NCBI RefSeq assembly: GCF_029227915.1 | Contig: NC_079883.1 | Location: 14,446,001 to 14,510,000, forward strand | Source: Hydractinia symbiolongicarpus | Lineage: Eukaryota > Cnidaria > Hydrozoa > Anthoathecata > Hydractiniidae | DNA: 64,000 nucleotides | Direction of reading: 5' to 3' | Part shown: positions 37,901 through 57,847 of the stretch, piece after piece | Numbering within the stretch: the stretch's first letter is position 1 | Layout of the letters: each line of letters opens with the position of its first letter | Notes under the pieces: model-generated | Told to the model about the DNA's origin: nothing | Databases searched by the model: none | Seen by the model: the letters and a program-made list of their open reading frames with translations, nothing else | Program-made: the position numbers and the translations under genes

Positions 37901-39983
37901 CCCTTTAAAAAATTAGGAATTGATTAATTGGCTGATTTATTAAATGCGATAGTTGACAAGGTATTAATTACTTCTGCAACTGCTTTAGCATGGAATGTTT
38001 TCTAGTCAAGTTGATCAATTGTTGACCAATTTTCATTCAGACATCAAAGCTTAACTTTATTTTAAGTGGCATCTTCACTGCATAAATACAGAAGTTAATC
38101 ATGTGTGATTAACTTCTGCTTTACTTGATGTCTGTGAGTCAGAGTCAATTTTAAAACCTTGAGATTTGTAATTGAAACAATCTTATAATCGCACCTATAT
38201 AATCATAGAAATAATGTCCGTCCAAGTAATTGCAAGTAAGTGTAAGTATGCACAAAAAGCAAAGCAGGAAATATATACAACAGTCAATCCCAATGCAATT
38301 TTTTCATGGGCTTACAACTAGTATATATACTAAAATTTTATTGATTGACAAAAATACCAAAACACGTTTGCGTAAAATGTCATTTTTTACAGAGTATAAT
38401 TAATAAAGGAGGTATAGGGAATTACACCTTTCATTTTGTTCTTGTACTTCTTCAAGAGTCTTTGTTTTCTTTTGCAATTCCATGTCAACTTCCTGAATGC
38501 GGACACGAAGGACAGCCAACTGTGAATCTTTTGCTTTTAAGGCTTCTGTGAGATCCATTTCCTTGCTTTCAAATTCCTTTTGTATACGTTCATAGTCTTC
38601 ATTCTGCTGAGCTCTTCTGTTGTCATAGCGAAGCTTATATTTCTCAGTTTCTAAAATTTAATAACAACTCTATTTCTATTTTACATCCTGTTGACAAACA
38701 AAACAACAAAAATAGTTACAATCTCTTAACCTTGCTGCTGCTCTTTCAGCTTTGTCAATGTTGATGCAAGCTCTTCATTGAGGGAATGCATTTCATTTTT
38801 TAGCAGTTTATTTTCCAGTTCCAGATTTGAAATCCTTGTAGCATCAATTTTATTAGCTTCATCGTACGTATGTTGCTGACTTTGATCTGACTTATTTTTC
38901 TCACTTTCCTTATCACTTCTGTCAGTTATATCCTTTTCTGACTTTTGAGCAGACATTACAGGTGGAGCTGAGTCCACAGCTAAAGAAGAAAATCATATTA
39001 TCTTATGGCCTAAGCATTTAAACAACAGAAATAACAACAACAACAAAAACAACAACATAGAAACAAGAGAATTACTGATTAATGAAATTGAATAAAGAAG
39101 CTTTTGTGGAAACTAAGACACACATTCACCGAGACAAGTTGATTATTGTAAGGAAAAGTGAAGCACACATTACAGGGAAAATGTTACCATACCATCATTG
39201 TGTTTTTGTTCTTCTGGCTGTGTTGATGGAACTGGTCTTGAAGATGATACATTAGATGACAAAGGTAAGGTTTTGCGAGGAGTTGAAGTTTTAGGGCCAG
39301 AAAGATTTCGGACATGTCCTTTTTTTAATGTGACTGGGTTGTTACTATTCAGAAATTCAAACAGTAGATCATCTTCTTTTTTGTTCAATGATGGTGAGCT
39401 TGAAGATCTAGCTAGGTTTGTTTGTATTCCATTCTTGATACCTATGTACAAAAAGCAAATGCAGTTAAAAAAACATATTTTTTCTATTTTTTGCTAGCAT
39501 TTTTGAAATTTGTAAAAAATATCTGCTTTTTTGCATATAAAATTTTCTATGATGATAGGTTCATCCCCTAACAATTAGGTTTAGTCAACTATGCTCATTG
39601 TATATTTCACACATTGACTTAACTTTCCCTGGTTCAAAAAAGCTCAATTTTTGAAATATTCTAAGGTTGTATGAACCCTGTTTATAGATAAAATAAACAA
39701 AATTACCTTGGTTTGAAGATCGACTGGTTTCAGCTGAATTGTTTAATGCCAGATGGGCTGGATGCTTTTTTTCTTGTGAATCAAATGTTTTGTTGACGGG
39801 TGAAGTTCGTGGGACATACTTTGTGGAAGCAAAATTTTGTGGTTCTTTTGCAACGTTTATCTCACCAATGTGTTGGTCTGGCGATACAACATTTGTAGAT
39901 TCATTGAATGTAGTTGCTGCACTTTGATCAATTTTATTTAACAAATTTTCAGCTTTAGATGTGAACTCGCTTAACCAAGACAT
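31946..39983 (-). CDS. GOLGA5: Golgin-84 (golgin subfamily A member 5)
   Basis: A tail-anchored coiled-coil tether of the Golgi that captures transport vesicles and helps stack cisternae. Sixteen coding exons, in order: 39,983-39,707; 39,441-39,193; 38,979-38,731; 38,650-38,428; 37,742-37,619; 37,148-37,052; 36,819-36,713; 35,893-35,729; 35,370-35,242; 34,986-34,924; 34,259-34,224; 33,483-33,328; 33,209-33,131; 32,738-32,645; 32,301-32,238; 32,041-31,946. The total of 2,208 nt gives 735 aa, close to the vertebrate protein (about 731). Landmarks: N-terminal MSWLSEFTSKAENLLNKID, the acidic DDLLFEFLN motif, a coiled coil of about 470 residues with AKDSQLAVLRVR and IHKQTMVEALSTEKNSLVLQ, the pre-anchor SIRLGVFLRRYPIAR, and the membrane anchor FILHLWVTFVLLTYTPEMH. 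Every phase matches. The 30-70-residue exons are typical of this gene. Confidence 0.95.
34360..34389. repeat. TTTA microsatellite in a GOLGA5 intron
   Basis: About seven TTTA units between coding exons 10 and 11. Confidence 0.9.
36130..36244. repeat. Imperfect short tandem repeat in GOLGA5 intron 7
   Basis: About eight diverged copies of a 13-16-bp word near TTCACTTGTCAATG. Confidence 0.75.
38089..38118. repeat. Perfect 13-bp hairpin in GOLGA5 intron 4
   Basis: CAGAAGTTAATCA at 38,089-38,101 and its exact reverse complement at 38,106-38,118, with a 4-nt loop. Confidence 0.8.
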
Positions 39984-40006
39984 AATTTATTTAATTATAT
40001 ATATAC

Positions 40007-40021
40007 CCTGTAAATAACAAT
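40007..40021 (-). promoter_or_regulatory. 3' splice acceptor 24 nt before the GOLGA5 ATG
   Basis: The minus strand reads TTATTGTTATTTACAG followed by GGTATATATA. The first coding exon therefore starts at 40,007 and is joined to an unidentified upstream noncoding exon or to a spliced leader. Confidence 0.55.
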
Positions 40022-40634
40022 AACATAAGTTATTAATTATGTACCTTGCACATACCTGTTAAACATCAGTGCTTGAAATAAATATTTAATTTCTGGTGAT
40101 TAAATAGGAAAAAATCAAAATCAATGTGGATAAAAAATCATAAGTCACCAGGAGTTTAAACACAATAAAAATATATACTAAAGCACAGGAGCCTTTAATT
40201 AAACTTTGTATATAATGGGACAAGAATGTATTGAAAATATAAAATTCCATGTGAAAAAAAGGTGGACATATTTTGCCAATTATAATGTAGATATACTTAA
40301 AGGGAACCCGAGGTATAAAATGATGTTGGACTTATATTATAGAGCTTAAAAAGTTAGCTAACAAGTCTTTTTTAAAAAGCGTTTTCAAGATATTCACATT
40401 TAAAGAATTTCAGATTTAATTATGCTGCATGAATTATGATGTCATATTTTAGTAATAGCAAATTTGGACATTTCTTTCATCAGTAATTTCAGACCTGTTA
40501 AGGGGTGTTTACTTAAACTTTATCAGTGCATGGATATTATAAAAGTTAATTGATTAACATAATTTTTTTTGCCAAAATTACACTCGATTGCTCGTCCCAT
40601 GCCTCTTTTTTTTGCTGGCGATATAACAACGCAG

Positions 40635-40697
40635 GATCTGCAACTTGGTTTGCAATCAAATACTCACAAAATTTGATTGCAAACCGACGTGCAGATC
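40635..40697. repeat. 27-bp-arm hairpin
   Basis: The arms 40,635-40,661 and 40,671-40,697 (GATCTGCA through CAATCAAAT) pair with three mismatches around a 9-nt loop. The inner 15 bp are perfect. Confidence 0.85.
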
Positions 40698-43600
40698 TCA
40701 AGTTATGAGTTCGATTTTTAAGTTAAGAGTACGCATGAATTCATGCTTTGGTGTAGCCACACTCTTTATAAACAATGTTATTTTCATTGCGTGAATGTCA
40801 AGACTGTCTTTTCGTTCTTGGAAGGCACAATTAGTTGCTGGTCAATTTGACAGTTTGTTTTTGAATTCTGATGGTCAAAAGTGAAATTTCTGCAGCCATT
40901 GACTGTTGCCCTAAAGTTGTCTTTTCTGTGTCCATCTAATTAATAATAGCCGGAATGGAAACACAAAATGCGATATACATATAAAGGACGGCATCAGCAT
41001 TTTTCCATGGGTTGACAACTAGTGTTTAGCTATACAAGATATATATGTAGTCTCAGATGCACAAAATAGCACTTTCAGAATATATATGATGGCTAGGCTG
41101 TGGGTTTTTCCACAAGCTTATAACTAGTTTTTTTAATATTTAAAACAAATACAGTCTTTCACACAATAGGTTAGGTGAACTGTGTTGGGTGGTTGTCATA
41201 TTATGAAGCATTTAAAACAAAAACAGCCACTTAGAGCATTGCATATGTCTTAGAATAGAATGTAAGTCATTGTTTAAACTAGGAGAATAACATTGTTTTT
41301 AAACTTGCTAACTATTATAGCTAAAGCCAGAATTGTACAGCTACATACAAAGATGGAAGAATGTATAGCTAGCTCCCCCCTGCTAACTGGCTACTATGAT
41401 GTTAAATCTTTTGGCTAAACTTTAGAATACACCCTTTCAATTCTTATATATGAAGTAGTCACTCTGGGGTACCTACCTTGTTGCACCTTGTTGTACTTTG
41501 TTGCAGGCTTTCAAAGAAAGTCTTCAGGAATAGCAGTGGTGTGTGCCAGTCCTTCATTGGATTGAACATCCAGTTTACAACAATGTGTGCATATGTAAAA
41601 TCAAGTTTGAATCAGCCCGTCTTAACATGGTGTATCCTACCAGTTGTGGTTTATCTGGTATCTGGAAGATATTTATCAAGGCTGTTTTTAAAGAGGTCCA
41701 GTGTGCAACCAATTACGGAATACGGATGGATTTGGGGAGAATATTAAAGAGCTTTATTCCATGGATTGGTAAACTGAACTCTGCCAGCCCTACTGTATGG
41801 ACCAATTGGAGGTTTTGCTTTCCGCACATGCCGAGGCTGATGATAGCTTAGGATTTTCAGATTGACATTTGGTACCAACTGTGGGTGGGTGGGTTTGGGG
41901 GATTTTTTTTGAGAACGTCAAATTGAAGTTATGTGTGACAACTTGCTCTTTGGATAGCTAGGTTCCCCTTATTTTTAAATTAGTAACAAATTTATATGTA
42001 TTGAAAAAAATACTTGCACCCAATATCAAGATATAACAGTGTTCGAAATTGTTTATCTGACCCCCACTACTAGTAACGCAACGCTGGCTTGTGAAAATCT
42101 AATGACCTTACAACTGCAGCAGCTTCGTCCACCATTATGAATCGTGTATTGGTTGAATTTACTAATTTATTAATTTGTGAGGCTTATCCAGACGCACAAA
42201 TTTCCATTGTCCGCCATTAATGTCTGGTGGAGATCACATTTTATGTAATAAATTTGGATCTGCTGATGTTAATGTTTTGTTCAGTTTGCTGATGTTACAG
42301 TTTTGTGTCTTTTTTACAGCACGTGATTTTATTGCACATTTACTTAATACATTGACCAGTATAGCTAGCTACGCAGTATCTTAACATCGCAAGTGGAGCT
42401 AGCTATATACAAGTCAGGTGTCATACTTTACTTTCAAGGTTCAAGAGGAAGCTATAACTTTTTTTATTTCACTGACTCTGTTACGGGCCCATCCTAGTTG
42501 GGAATGATTGAAGAAAAGCTTTTTAGGCTCTAGGTTTCTAATTATTTAAGCCTCTCAGAAAACACATTTCAGGAGAAGCTTGCCTAGTATTTTATTCTAG
42601 TTTTTGTTGTCAAAGTTTTTTGTTCTTCTAAAGTTTTTTGTTCATAGCTTCACTTACATAATGTAAAAAGATATAATGTCTTCTTATTTAATATCATATA
42701 ATCCACACAACACAGGCACCAAAATTAGAAACTAATTTTACTTCCAACCCTAGAATCTAGCTATAATGAGTTGTCTTTTTAAATTTCCTTACAAGGTTTT
42801 TTTTTAAGACAAGATCAAATATAAAAAATATATTGCTATATAGCAAGTTTAGAGGCCTCTGTGCATGCTGAGTTTTAGAAAAAATGTCAATCAATCAGCA
42901 AAGGAAATTTTTTCGCTGGATACATAATATGTGTATTTTATTATTGCACACCAAAGTGGGATTGAAGGAGCTGACTAATCCTTGCTCTCACAATAGCATA
43001 AAAGTCAACTGAGGAGCCTTTTAAAAAAATCTGAAAGGCAACATAGTATCAATCAAGTATATATTCTGTATTCCGACTAAAATCAAACCTGTCTACAATA
43101 GCCAATTAAGGGAACCAAAAATACTGGCCATAAGACAGGTATAGAAAAGCTGTAGAAAAATTAAAATCCTTTCCTACATTAAATCTGAGAAGTCTGAGAA
43201 AATCTCTTTTGACATTATTATTTTGGTCAACTTGTGATGGCATATTAGCTAAACATTAAATATTATTTTATAATTAAAAATAGTGCACTGTACAAGGTTT
43301 TGATAAAACTCTTATGTAACAAGAACAGCATATCAGAAACAAACAACTAGCAATAATCAGAACTTTGAAGAGGACTGAGTAATATGGGGAATAAAATCAC
43401 TGAATATTCTAAAATTTTAAAATTCAATTTTTGATTATTATTGTAACTGTAAATCATAGCTAACTTAACTTACATAGACTTATTTCTCTATAAGAACAAT
43501 TTTAAAAGAAAAATAATAAACCTAAAAATTGATGAACAATAAAAATAAAAAAAGAACAATGGCAAGGCTTTTTTTAATTTATTATAAAACGATTTTCATT

Positions 43601-44420
43601 ATGCTAAACTGCACAAGCTTTAACTTTCGATAGTATAGAAGTATTGTTCATTGGATAATAAAACAATTTGTTGCACTGTTAGGATTCTTATTGGCTTAAA
43701 ACTCATTTTAGCCTCTTTTCTCAGAAATAAAATTTGTCAAAACTAGGTTTTAGGCTTTAGCCTGGATAAGTTTCGGGCGTCCAGCCTAGCTGCCCTGTCT
43801 TTATCTATCTCTCTATCTATATACCTATCTATCTCCTCAGGCGATTTTAAAGATTCGCCTTTGATGTATAGCTACAGAAATGTGCTTATTTTGTGTTATA
43901 TGTTCACAGGTTTTTGCAGTGTTTTGAGTTCACTGCTTAAATCATCCCCACCTTTTAAGAACACGCCAAAATACTTTCTAGGTGTGCACGCATACGCAGG
44001 ATAAAAACAATAATGGAGTGTGCAGAGGCGTGCGCATGCGATTGCACGCCATTCCTGTCCAAGCCTGTCCTTGATCAAAGTATCATTACCTGATTAAAAA
44101 TTCATGGCTAGAATCACCTGTACATACAGTACTGCTGGGATGTTTGAGGATAATGATTAAGCTGTGTGTCAAATCCAAGATATGGCATGTCTTTTGTGTA
44201 TATATATATATATTATTTTAAATTTATCATTTGCTAAAGTGGGGCATTATTTAGCATTAATTTAGTATTTTGATAAAATATTTTTATAATTTTATTCTAG
44301 GCAGCTATAAATAAACATTACACTGTATAAGTGATTACCTCTAAATAGTGACATGAGTAGTAGCATGATGTACACGTGACAATGTAACTGATGGCGTAGT
44401 TAAATTCTCTAAGGAGCAAC

Positions 44421-44432
44421 ATGGTTTACTGA
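44421..44432 (+). promoter_or_regulatory. Three-codon upstream ORF or spliced-out segment before TTBK
   Basis: ATGGTTTACTGA lies 11 nt before the TTBK ATG and its context (A at -3, G at +4) is better than that of the main start. It could reduce initiation. Alternatively, acceptor-like GATTAG (44,431-44,436) or GCAG (44,437-44,440) removes it from the mature mRNA. Confidence 0.4.
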
Positions 44433-44443
44433 TTAGGCAGTCC

Positions 44444-51875
<7,432 letters not shown>

Positions 51876-51970
51876 CATTTAACAGCAAGTGCTGTAAATA
51901 GACCGATAATACTTCAGAATTGTTACAAAGACGACGTTGTTGCTGGATGGAGAAGCAATTTACCTGCAAG

Positions 51971-52215
51971 GATAAAGAGAGAACTATCCTGAACGAATGA
52001 AGTGGGAACTCTCTAGCACGGATAATGTAACATATCTTCTTCAAGGATAAAAGACATCTATCCTGCACGGATGAAAAGATAACCCTCCTGCTTGGATGAA
52101 GAAATATCTCTCCTGCACGGATGAAATGATAACTCTCCTGAGCAGATGAAGAGACAACTCTCCTGCGCGGATGAAAAGACAACCCTCCTGCACGGATAAA
52201 TAGACAACTCTCCTC
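51971..52215. repeat. 25-bp tandem repeat in the TTBK 3' region, about 10 copies
   Basis: Units of 24-25 bp near GATGAAGAGACAACTCTCCT followed by GCACG begin about 95 nt after the TTBK stop and probably lie in its 3' UTR. The period is not a multiple of three, and divergence increases at the 5' end. Confidence 0.85.
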
Positions 52216-52595
52216 CTGTTTCGCAGTCTTTCCCATGTGATTGCGCGTTTGGAAGAAAGCAACAAGGCAGTGTCACACGAACCAGAAATATGACATGCAA
52301 TATCGGTTCGATTATCATCCAGTCACATTCTTGCCTGCAAACTGCATTGAAGTTTCATTATTTCCTTGTTATTCATTATACATATGTCCTTTCGTTCATC
52401 ATTTTTTTCTCACTAAAATAATTTTTTTACGTCATTAAATGAAAAAAGTTTTATTTATATATAGATATTAAGAGAAGTAAGTGAAGATAGACAAAATCTA
52501 ATATATATTTGATCAAAGGTTTCTTTTGTGTGAAACTAACCAGATCCTTTAAGTGAAGCCGTAATTTTGGCCAATGCGTGAACTCTGTGGACGAT

Positions 52596-52601
52596 AATAA
52601 A
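52596..52601 (+). promoter_or_regulatory. Candidate poly(A) signal of TTBK
   Basis: The first AATAAA past the stop codon, about 720 nt away. The variant ATTAAA near 52,433 is an alternative. Confidence 0.4.
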
Positions 52602-54086
52602 GCGTATAAATTGTAATACAGCCATTCACAAAAAATTAATCTGGAAACATTCTTTACAATTTAAGAGAACATTTTTTAACTTGTTTACAGGGAAAGTATT
52701 TTTGTTTTTATTATGCTCCAAAGTTAGCCTTTTTTTGTTTTTACCGAGTTATAAATCCCTTGAACCTTATTGGCCACATGATATATGCGGATAGACTTTA
52801 TCGTTTTTAACTAACACTTGGCAATTAATATTGTCCTAAGTGTGATCATGTTTTACAACGATGAAATATGTAAATGTTTTTATTTAATTAAATTGTATAT
52901 TTTTCTATTATCTTCGAAACATGGATAATTTTAAAACAGACTAGATGTTGTATATTATATACAATATGACGCTATAATTAATCCTTCAACCCACTTGGGT
53001 TAGGCTCATCTAGGGTTATAGGTTAAAGGGGTGGAGGGAGATCTCACAACCCATTCAGTCGTCGTATAACATAATAATACGAAAGCTGTGTATGCCAATC
53101 TGTCTGTAACAGGGACACAAGCATCCTCTTTGAAAATGTTCTGTCTTTTTTTAAAGTTTTCTTAACAATTTTAATTAGTCGAAACAAATCGTGTGATAAA
53201 ATAAAGCTGTTTCATTAGCTAAGAATTCTAGAATACAACAGGTAACTTAAATTTACCGTGATGGGTTTTGAAATCACTGGAATTGCGTCAGAAGCAAGTC
53301 ATGCTATAAAAATATTAATAAGTCAAATAAGTGTTCTAATTTGCAGCCCCCCCCCCCTTCCAATTTTTTGTGATAACTTCTAAAGCATACAGTTTTAGGG
53401 CTTGAAACTAGGTGATTTTTTTAACTAGCTTCAGGGTGGTCAAAATATTTTTGGTTTAACTTCACGTCTGTTGTCATGACAACTAATGGTTAACAGGTAG
53501 TCGGAAAAAAATCAGACGAAACAATTTTTGTTTCTTCAAATATCCTTATCAATAGTTTGAAAGTCATATTTTAGATTTTATTGTGCTTTAATGTAATTTC
53601 ATAAATCTAAAACGTTCGCTAATGTTTTTCTTATCCCTAATTTTATGTTGCATCATTATAGTCTTTTCTCGGTTTGAAAAAAATAACATGACTTATCTTT
53701 GAGTGAAGGACATCATTTTTCTTTTATCCTAATTTTTCTTCAGTGTTCCAACCAACATTTTTGCCAAGTTTTGTGACAAAGACATTTCATTCCAGAAAGC
53801 TAGCATCTCTTTTCTTCTTGAAGTTCTAGAGAGGTTTTTTATCTCAATACCTACCCATTATGCTCTTTATATTACATCCTAATGTCGATATACCCGATAT
53901 ACCCATCGATATTTCGATTTGTTCACTTAATCATTATCTTTCTGACTTTGAATTTAAGTTTTAATAAGATAAACATATATTCGGAATTGGTTTTATTCTT
54001 TTCATTTCTCTCTACCAGCAAATATTTGGCTTGACTTGCTTGTCGTGATTTAGTAACATGTTTGTATAAATACTTATCTTTCATAG
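52602..54086. other. Intergenic region between TTBK and ARL2
   Basis: No coding exon is seen. A ten-base C run lies at about 53,347. The stretch ends in an acceptor TTATCTTTCATAG at 54,086, only 14 nt before the ARL2 start codon. Confidence 0.5.
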
Positions 54087-54100
54087 TTACATAAATAAGA

Positions 54101-56339
54101 ATGGGTTTGTTAACAATATTGAAGAAAATGAAGCAGAAAGAAAGAGAGATGAGATTGCTGATGCTGTATCCTTTTTAAATCAAGTATTTAAACACTTCGG
54201 ACCATGTGTAATGTACTGATAGATAACACCAGCGTAAGATTGGCTTGTGTTAACAGATAGGTCTTTGTTAGATATCCTGCCAGGAAGCTAAGTATTTTTG
54301 GGTAATGTTTTTTGTTTGATGTTGTAAATAAGAATACAAACTTCAACTTTCAATCCTTCGCCAAAAGTAATTCAAATTTTGTTATCTTTTTTCCTTTTTT
54401 CTATTCTTGATAAATAAAACATCATTAAAATCCTTAACTTGATTATTAGTGGTTTAGACAATGCTGGTAAAACTACCATTTTAAAAAAGTTTAATGGCGA
54501 AGATATCGACACAATTTCACCGACATTGGGATTTAATATAAAGACTTTAGAACATAATGGGTAGGTTTTGATCTCAAACGAGGGGTATTTATTTTTGCCT
54601 TGAATGACGATGCACAGAGTTACAGACAGTATTTGTGGAGATAACGAATGTGGTATTGATGCTGGATAATGTTCTTTGCACTATTTACAAGTTGTTTTTA
54701 TTTGTAAGTAGACAGACCCTCTTACACGACTTGAAAATTGCTGACACAAAATATAAATCTCTGGCTCCCAGTTTGGTATTAGGTTAAAGACGTTAACTTC
54801 CTAGTTGTTAAAATTAAACCTTTAACATTTAAATTAAGAAGATTTGAAAATCTTATAACAGCTGTTAATAATACAAACTCTTCTTTTAGCTTTAAATTAA
54901 ATATTTGGGATGTGGGCGGACAGAAGTCTTTACGTTCTTACTGGAGAAATTATTTCGAGTGTACAGATGGCTTGATTTGGGTTGTCGACAGTGCAGACAA
55001 ATGGCGGTTAGAAGATTGCAAAAAAGAATTAAAATCTTTATTAAAAGAAGAGGTATGTGACGTTGTTGTTTCTGTTTCGTGGTACATCAAATGTAATCCG
55101 CAACAGTATCATCCGTTTGATTCAGCAATGATTCTATTGATGTTGATGTAATGATCATATTATGCATTGTCCTGAGCATGGCTCTTTAACATGATGAAAA
55201 TGTTATTAATGAATTCTGTTGAGATGTATAAGTGAGTGATTAGCAGAAACATCTAGCATTTCCATTAGAGCTAATAATCCGCCTCATCTTGTTCAAAGTA
55301 GAACTTTGGTAATTTTGATGTAAAGAGCATCTGACATAATGAACCCCGCAACAAAATTTGAAGCCATTTTTGGGTGTCCGTCATGTTAAAGACCCTCTTT
55401 CTGCTTTAGTTGATTGTTCTATATATATATATCATTTAAAATAGTCTTACAAGTTACAAATATGGTATCATGAAAAACACACTATGGCCAAACACTGACC
55501 ATACTTGTTGACTGGTTACTGTTCTGCATTCACATGGTAAATATATGTGGTCAATATAAGGAAACTTTCGTTGCCCTACATGATTTGGACAAACGACCCT
55601 ACAGACACGAGGGAACATAAATATAGCGAAATTTTAAAATGCATTCTTAAAAATAAGTTTACGTGATGTAATTTACCAATACTTTAGGATTGATATTAGG
55701 GCGAAAAGAAATGGGTTGCTATCCCCCCCCAAAAATAGGCCGTTCAAATAGGTTATGTTTCTAATACTTGTTTTTAATGTTAATTGTTTATAAAACCTCG
55801 TTTTCATGTAGAGGTTAGCAGGTGCGACGTTGTTAGTATTTGCCAACAAACAAGATTTACCAGGTGCTTTAAATGCTGAAGAAATCAAGGAGGTATGTTA
55901 TGGATGTCAGGGAATGGGATGTTCACAAATATTTCTAATACCACTAGCAAGTCGTTCAAAAATTCTTATATATATCTTGTATATGTTGGTACAGCTACTT
56001 TCGTTGTTTATTTAAAGTATACCTTGCCATAAGCCCTCCTGTTAATGTGGCTAATTTCTTTCCACATTTTATGTTGTTGGTAAGTACTTTCGAGTAAAAC
56101 AGATCAATAAGAAAGGATGCATCGAGAACAAAGTGTTTTGTTTTGTGTCAACCTGGCAGGAGCCAGCAATTAGATTTCATAATACAACAATTTTATTCTT
56201 CTAGGTATTAGAACTGGACAGCATTAAATCGCATCACTGGCAAATACTCGGTTGCAGTGCTGTTACTGGTTTGAAGTTACTCGATGGAGTTGATTGGTTG
56301 ATAGCTGATATAGCTTCTAGGATATTTACAATGGATTAG
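54101..56339 (+). CDS. ARL2: ADP-ribosylation factor-like protein 2
   Basis: A small GTPase that works with tubulin cofactor D in tubulin dimer folding and with BART and PDE-delta in trafficking of lipidated proteins. Exons: 54,101-54,165; 54,450-54,560; 54,890-55,052; 55,812-55,892; 56,205-56,339. The phases fit and the product is 184 aa, the exact family length. It opens [20 protein letters not shown], followed by P-loop GLDNAGKTT, switch [39 protein letters not shown] and the C-terminal [29 protein letters not shown] distinguishes ARL2 from ARL3. Gly2 is present, but ARL2 proteins are generally not myristoylated. The ATG has A at -3 and G at +4. Confidence 0.97.
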
Positions 56340-56614
56340 GTCAGAAAACTCTAAGATGCTATTTAATTTGACTAACATAAAATCATGTGATGGAATAGAT
56401 TGTTTTACCCAAAATAGGTAGGGACCACAGTGCGTTTTTTTATGTGTACGCAATGCGATACTGTTGCATTGCACGCGCGAGCAAAATTACACCATGGCGC
56501 GTATTTTTCTCTCTTTTTCAAGCAATGTATGCAGCAAAAATTGACAAATTAATTGTTGCAAAAAATCAAATCATTTGATTTCGTGCAACAGTTTATTTAG
56601 TGTTGTTTTTTCAT

Positions 56615-56620
56615 AATAAA
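56615..56620 (+). promoter_or_regulatory. Candidate poly(A) signal of ARL2
   Basis: AATAAATAAA about 275 nt after the stop codon. Confidence 0.55.
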
Positions 56621-57847
56621 TAAAAACAAATAATTTAATCCTGGTCCTTCTATAGGTTCCCCGGTCCTCGTTTCCCCGGTATGCCACATCGCAGTTGTTT
56701 GTTGTTTGTTTGTTTTTTTATATTTTTTGAGATGTGCGTGTAATTGCTAAATTAAAATGGTTCAGAAAAAAAGGATGCTGCAGTGTATGCTCCACAGCGA
56801 GGCATTTTAAAATTTCTACTGCCCAAATGAAATTGTCACTAGTGTGGTACCGTACCCATCTTTTATACAGATTTTATATATAGCTTTTAATATATACTTT
56901 TTTATATATCTTGATCCTTTTCAAAATTATGCTTTTTAAAAAACGTGTCTTAATTGTCTAGACATTTCTTCACTGTTACAAGTTCTCCGTCTTTCTATCA
57001 ATTAGTAGTTCAAATTTTCATATATGACGTTAATTTTTTGATTTTTTACACAGACTGATGTTATTTCGACCTATGTGTTTGCTTGAATCGCTGCCATTTT
57101 TTTTTTTTTACACGCAGTAGTTTCGAGTTGACATTGTGCCGCTTAGACTTTTTATTTAGAGTCTGAGTCCCGACCCTGGTCCTCCCATAGGCTCTTGAGT
57201 CCTCTTTTTAAAAATTTGTATTACATTTTGCAACAAAAATCAAGTGTGATATATAGCACTTAAGTTCGTAAGAAAAAACATTTTTCATTACCGTGTTTAC
57301 GGACTGATGTGGACTTTATGGACTCTTGTTATCCAACAAAGTCACATAATTCTCTCTATATTATTCATGCATTTTGCTGCATAGACGTGGAACGACAGTC
57401 TGTTTTATAAAAAATCTCATTCCATGCGTATGAAAAAATCGCACCGTGGCTTCAACGCTTAGTACTAGTTTTTGTGTGAAAGCAGGTTTTGCAGAGAATT
57501 ATAGTATATTATGTTATTGTTGACGAGACTTTAAATTATATAATATTTGTATAAAGTCCAAATAAGAAAATACATTGCTAGAGTTAAAAAAATGTCTCTT
57601 ATAACGATACCCGCATTCTTTTCAAAATGGTAGCCAATAACTTTGTGATATGAATATAGATAAAAGTTTTACAAGAGTTAAAAGATTAAAATAATATATA
57701 TACACATTTCTTTCTCTGTGTATTTACAAAGGTAACGTGTTAAAAATTAACAATTTGCAGCAGGTTAGGTAGTAAGTTTAGCGTCATCACATGCTAATTC
57801 AAAATCGTCTATTACGTCAGTTTGTTTTAAAATTATTATGTGTGTGG
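56621..57847. other. Intergenic DNA
   Basis: No gene. A CTGGTCCT(T/C)C(T/C)(C)ATAGG word occurs at 56,641 and again near 57,176, perhaps as ends of a repeat fragment. Confidence 0.4.

Larger units (their letters stand above)
40022..44436. other. Intergenic region between divergent GOLGA5 and TTBK
   Basis: I find no supported gene in 4.4 kb. A 102-codon open frame at 41,543-41,851 has no recognisable domain. The stretch contains the hairpin at 40,635, a TATC microsatellite (about 43,801-43,836) and a short TA run near 44,200. It must hold the promoters of both flanking genes, but I see no clear core promoter. Confidence 0.5.

Noticed and set aside
41543-41851. 102-codon frame upstream of TTBK
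   Set aside because: It overlaps another frame of similar quality, has no domain and no convincing exon borders.
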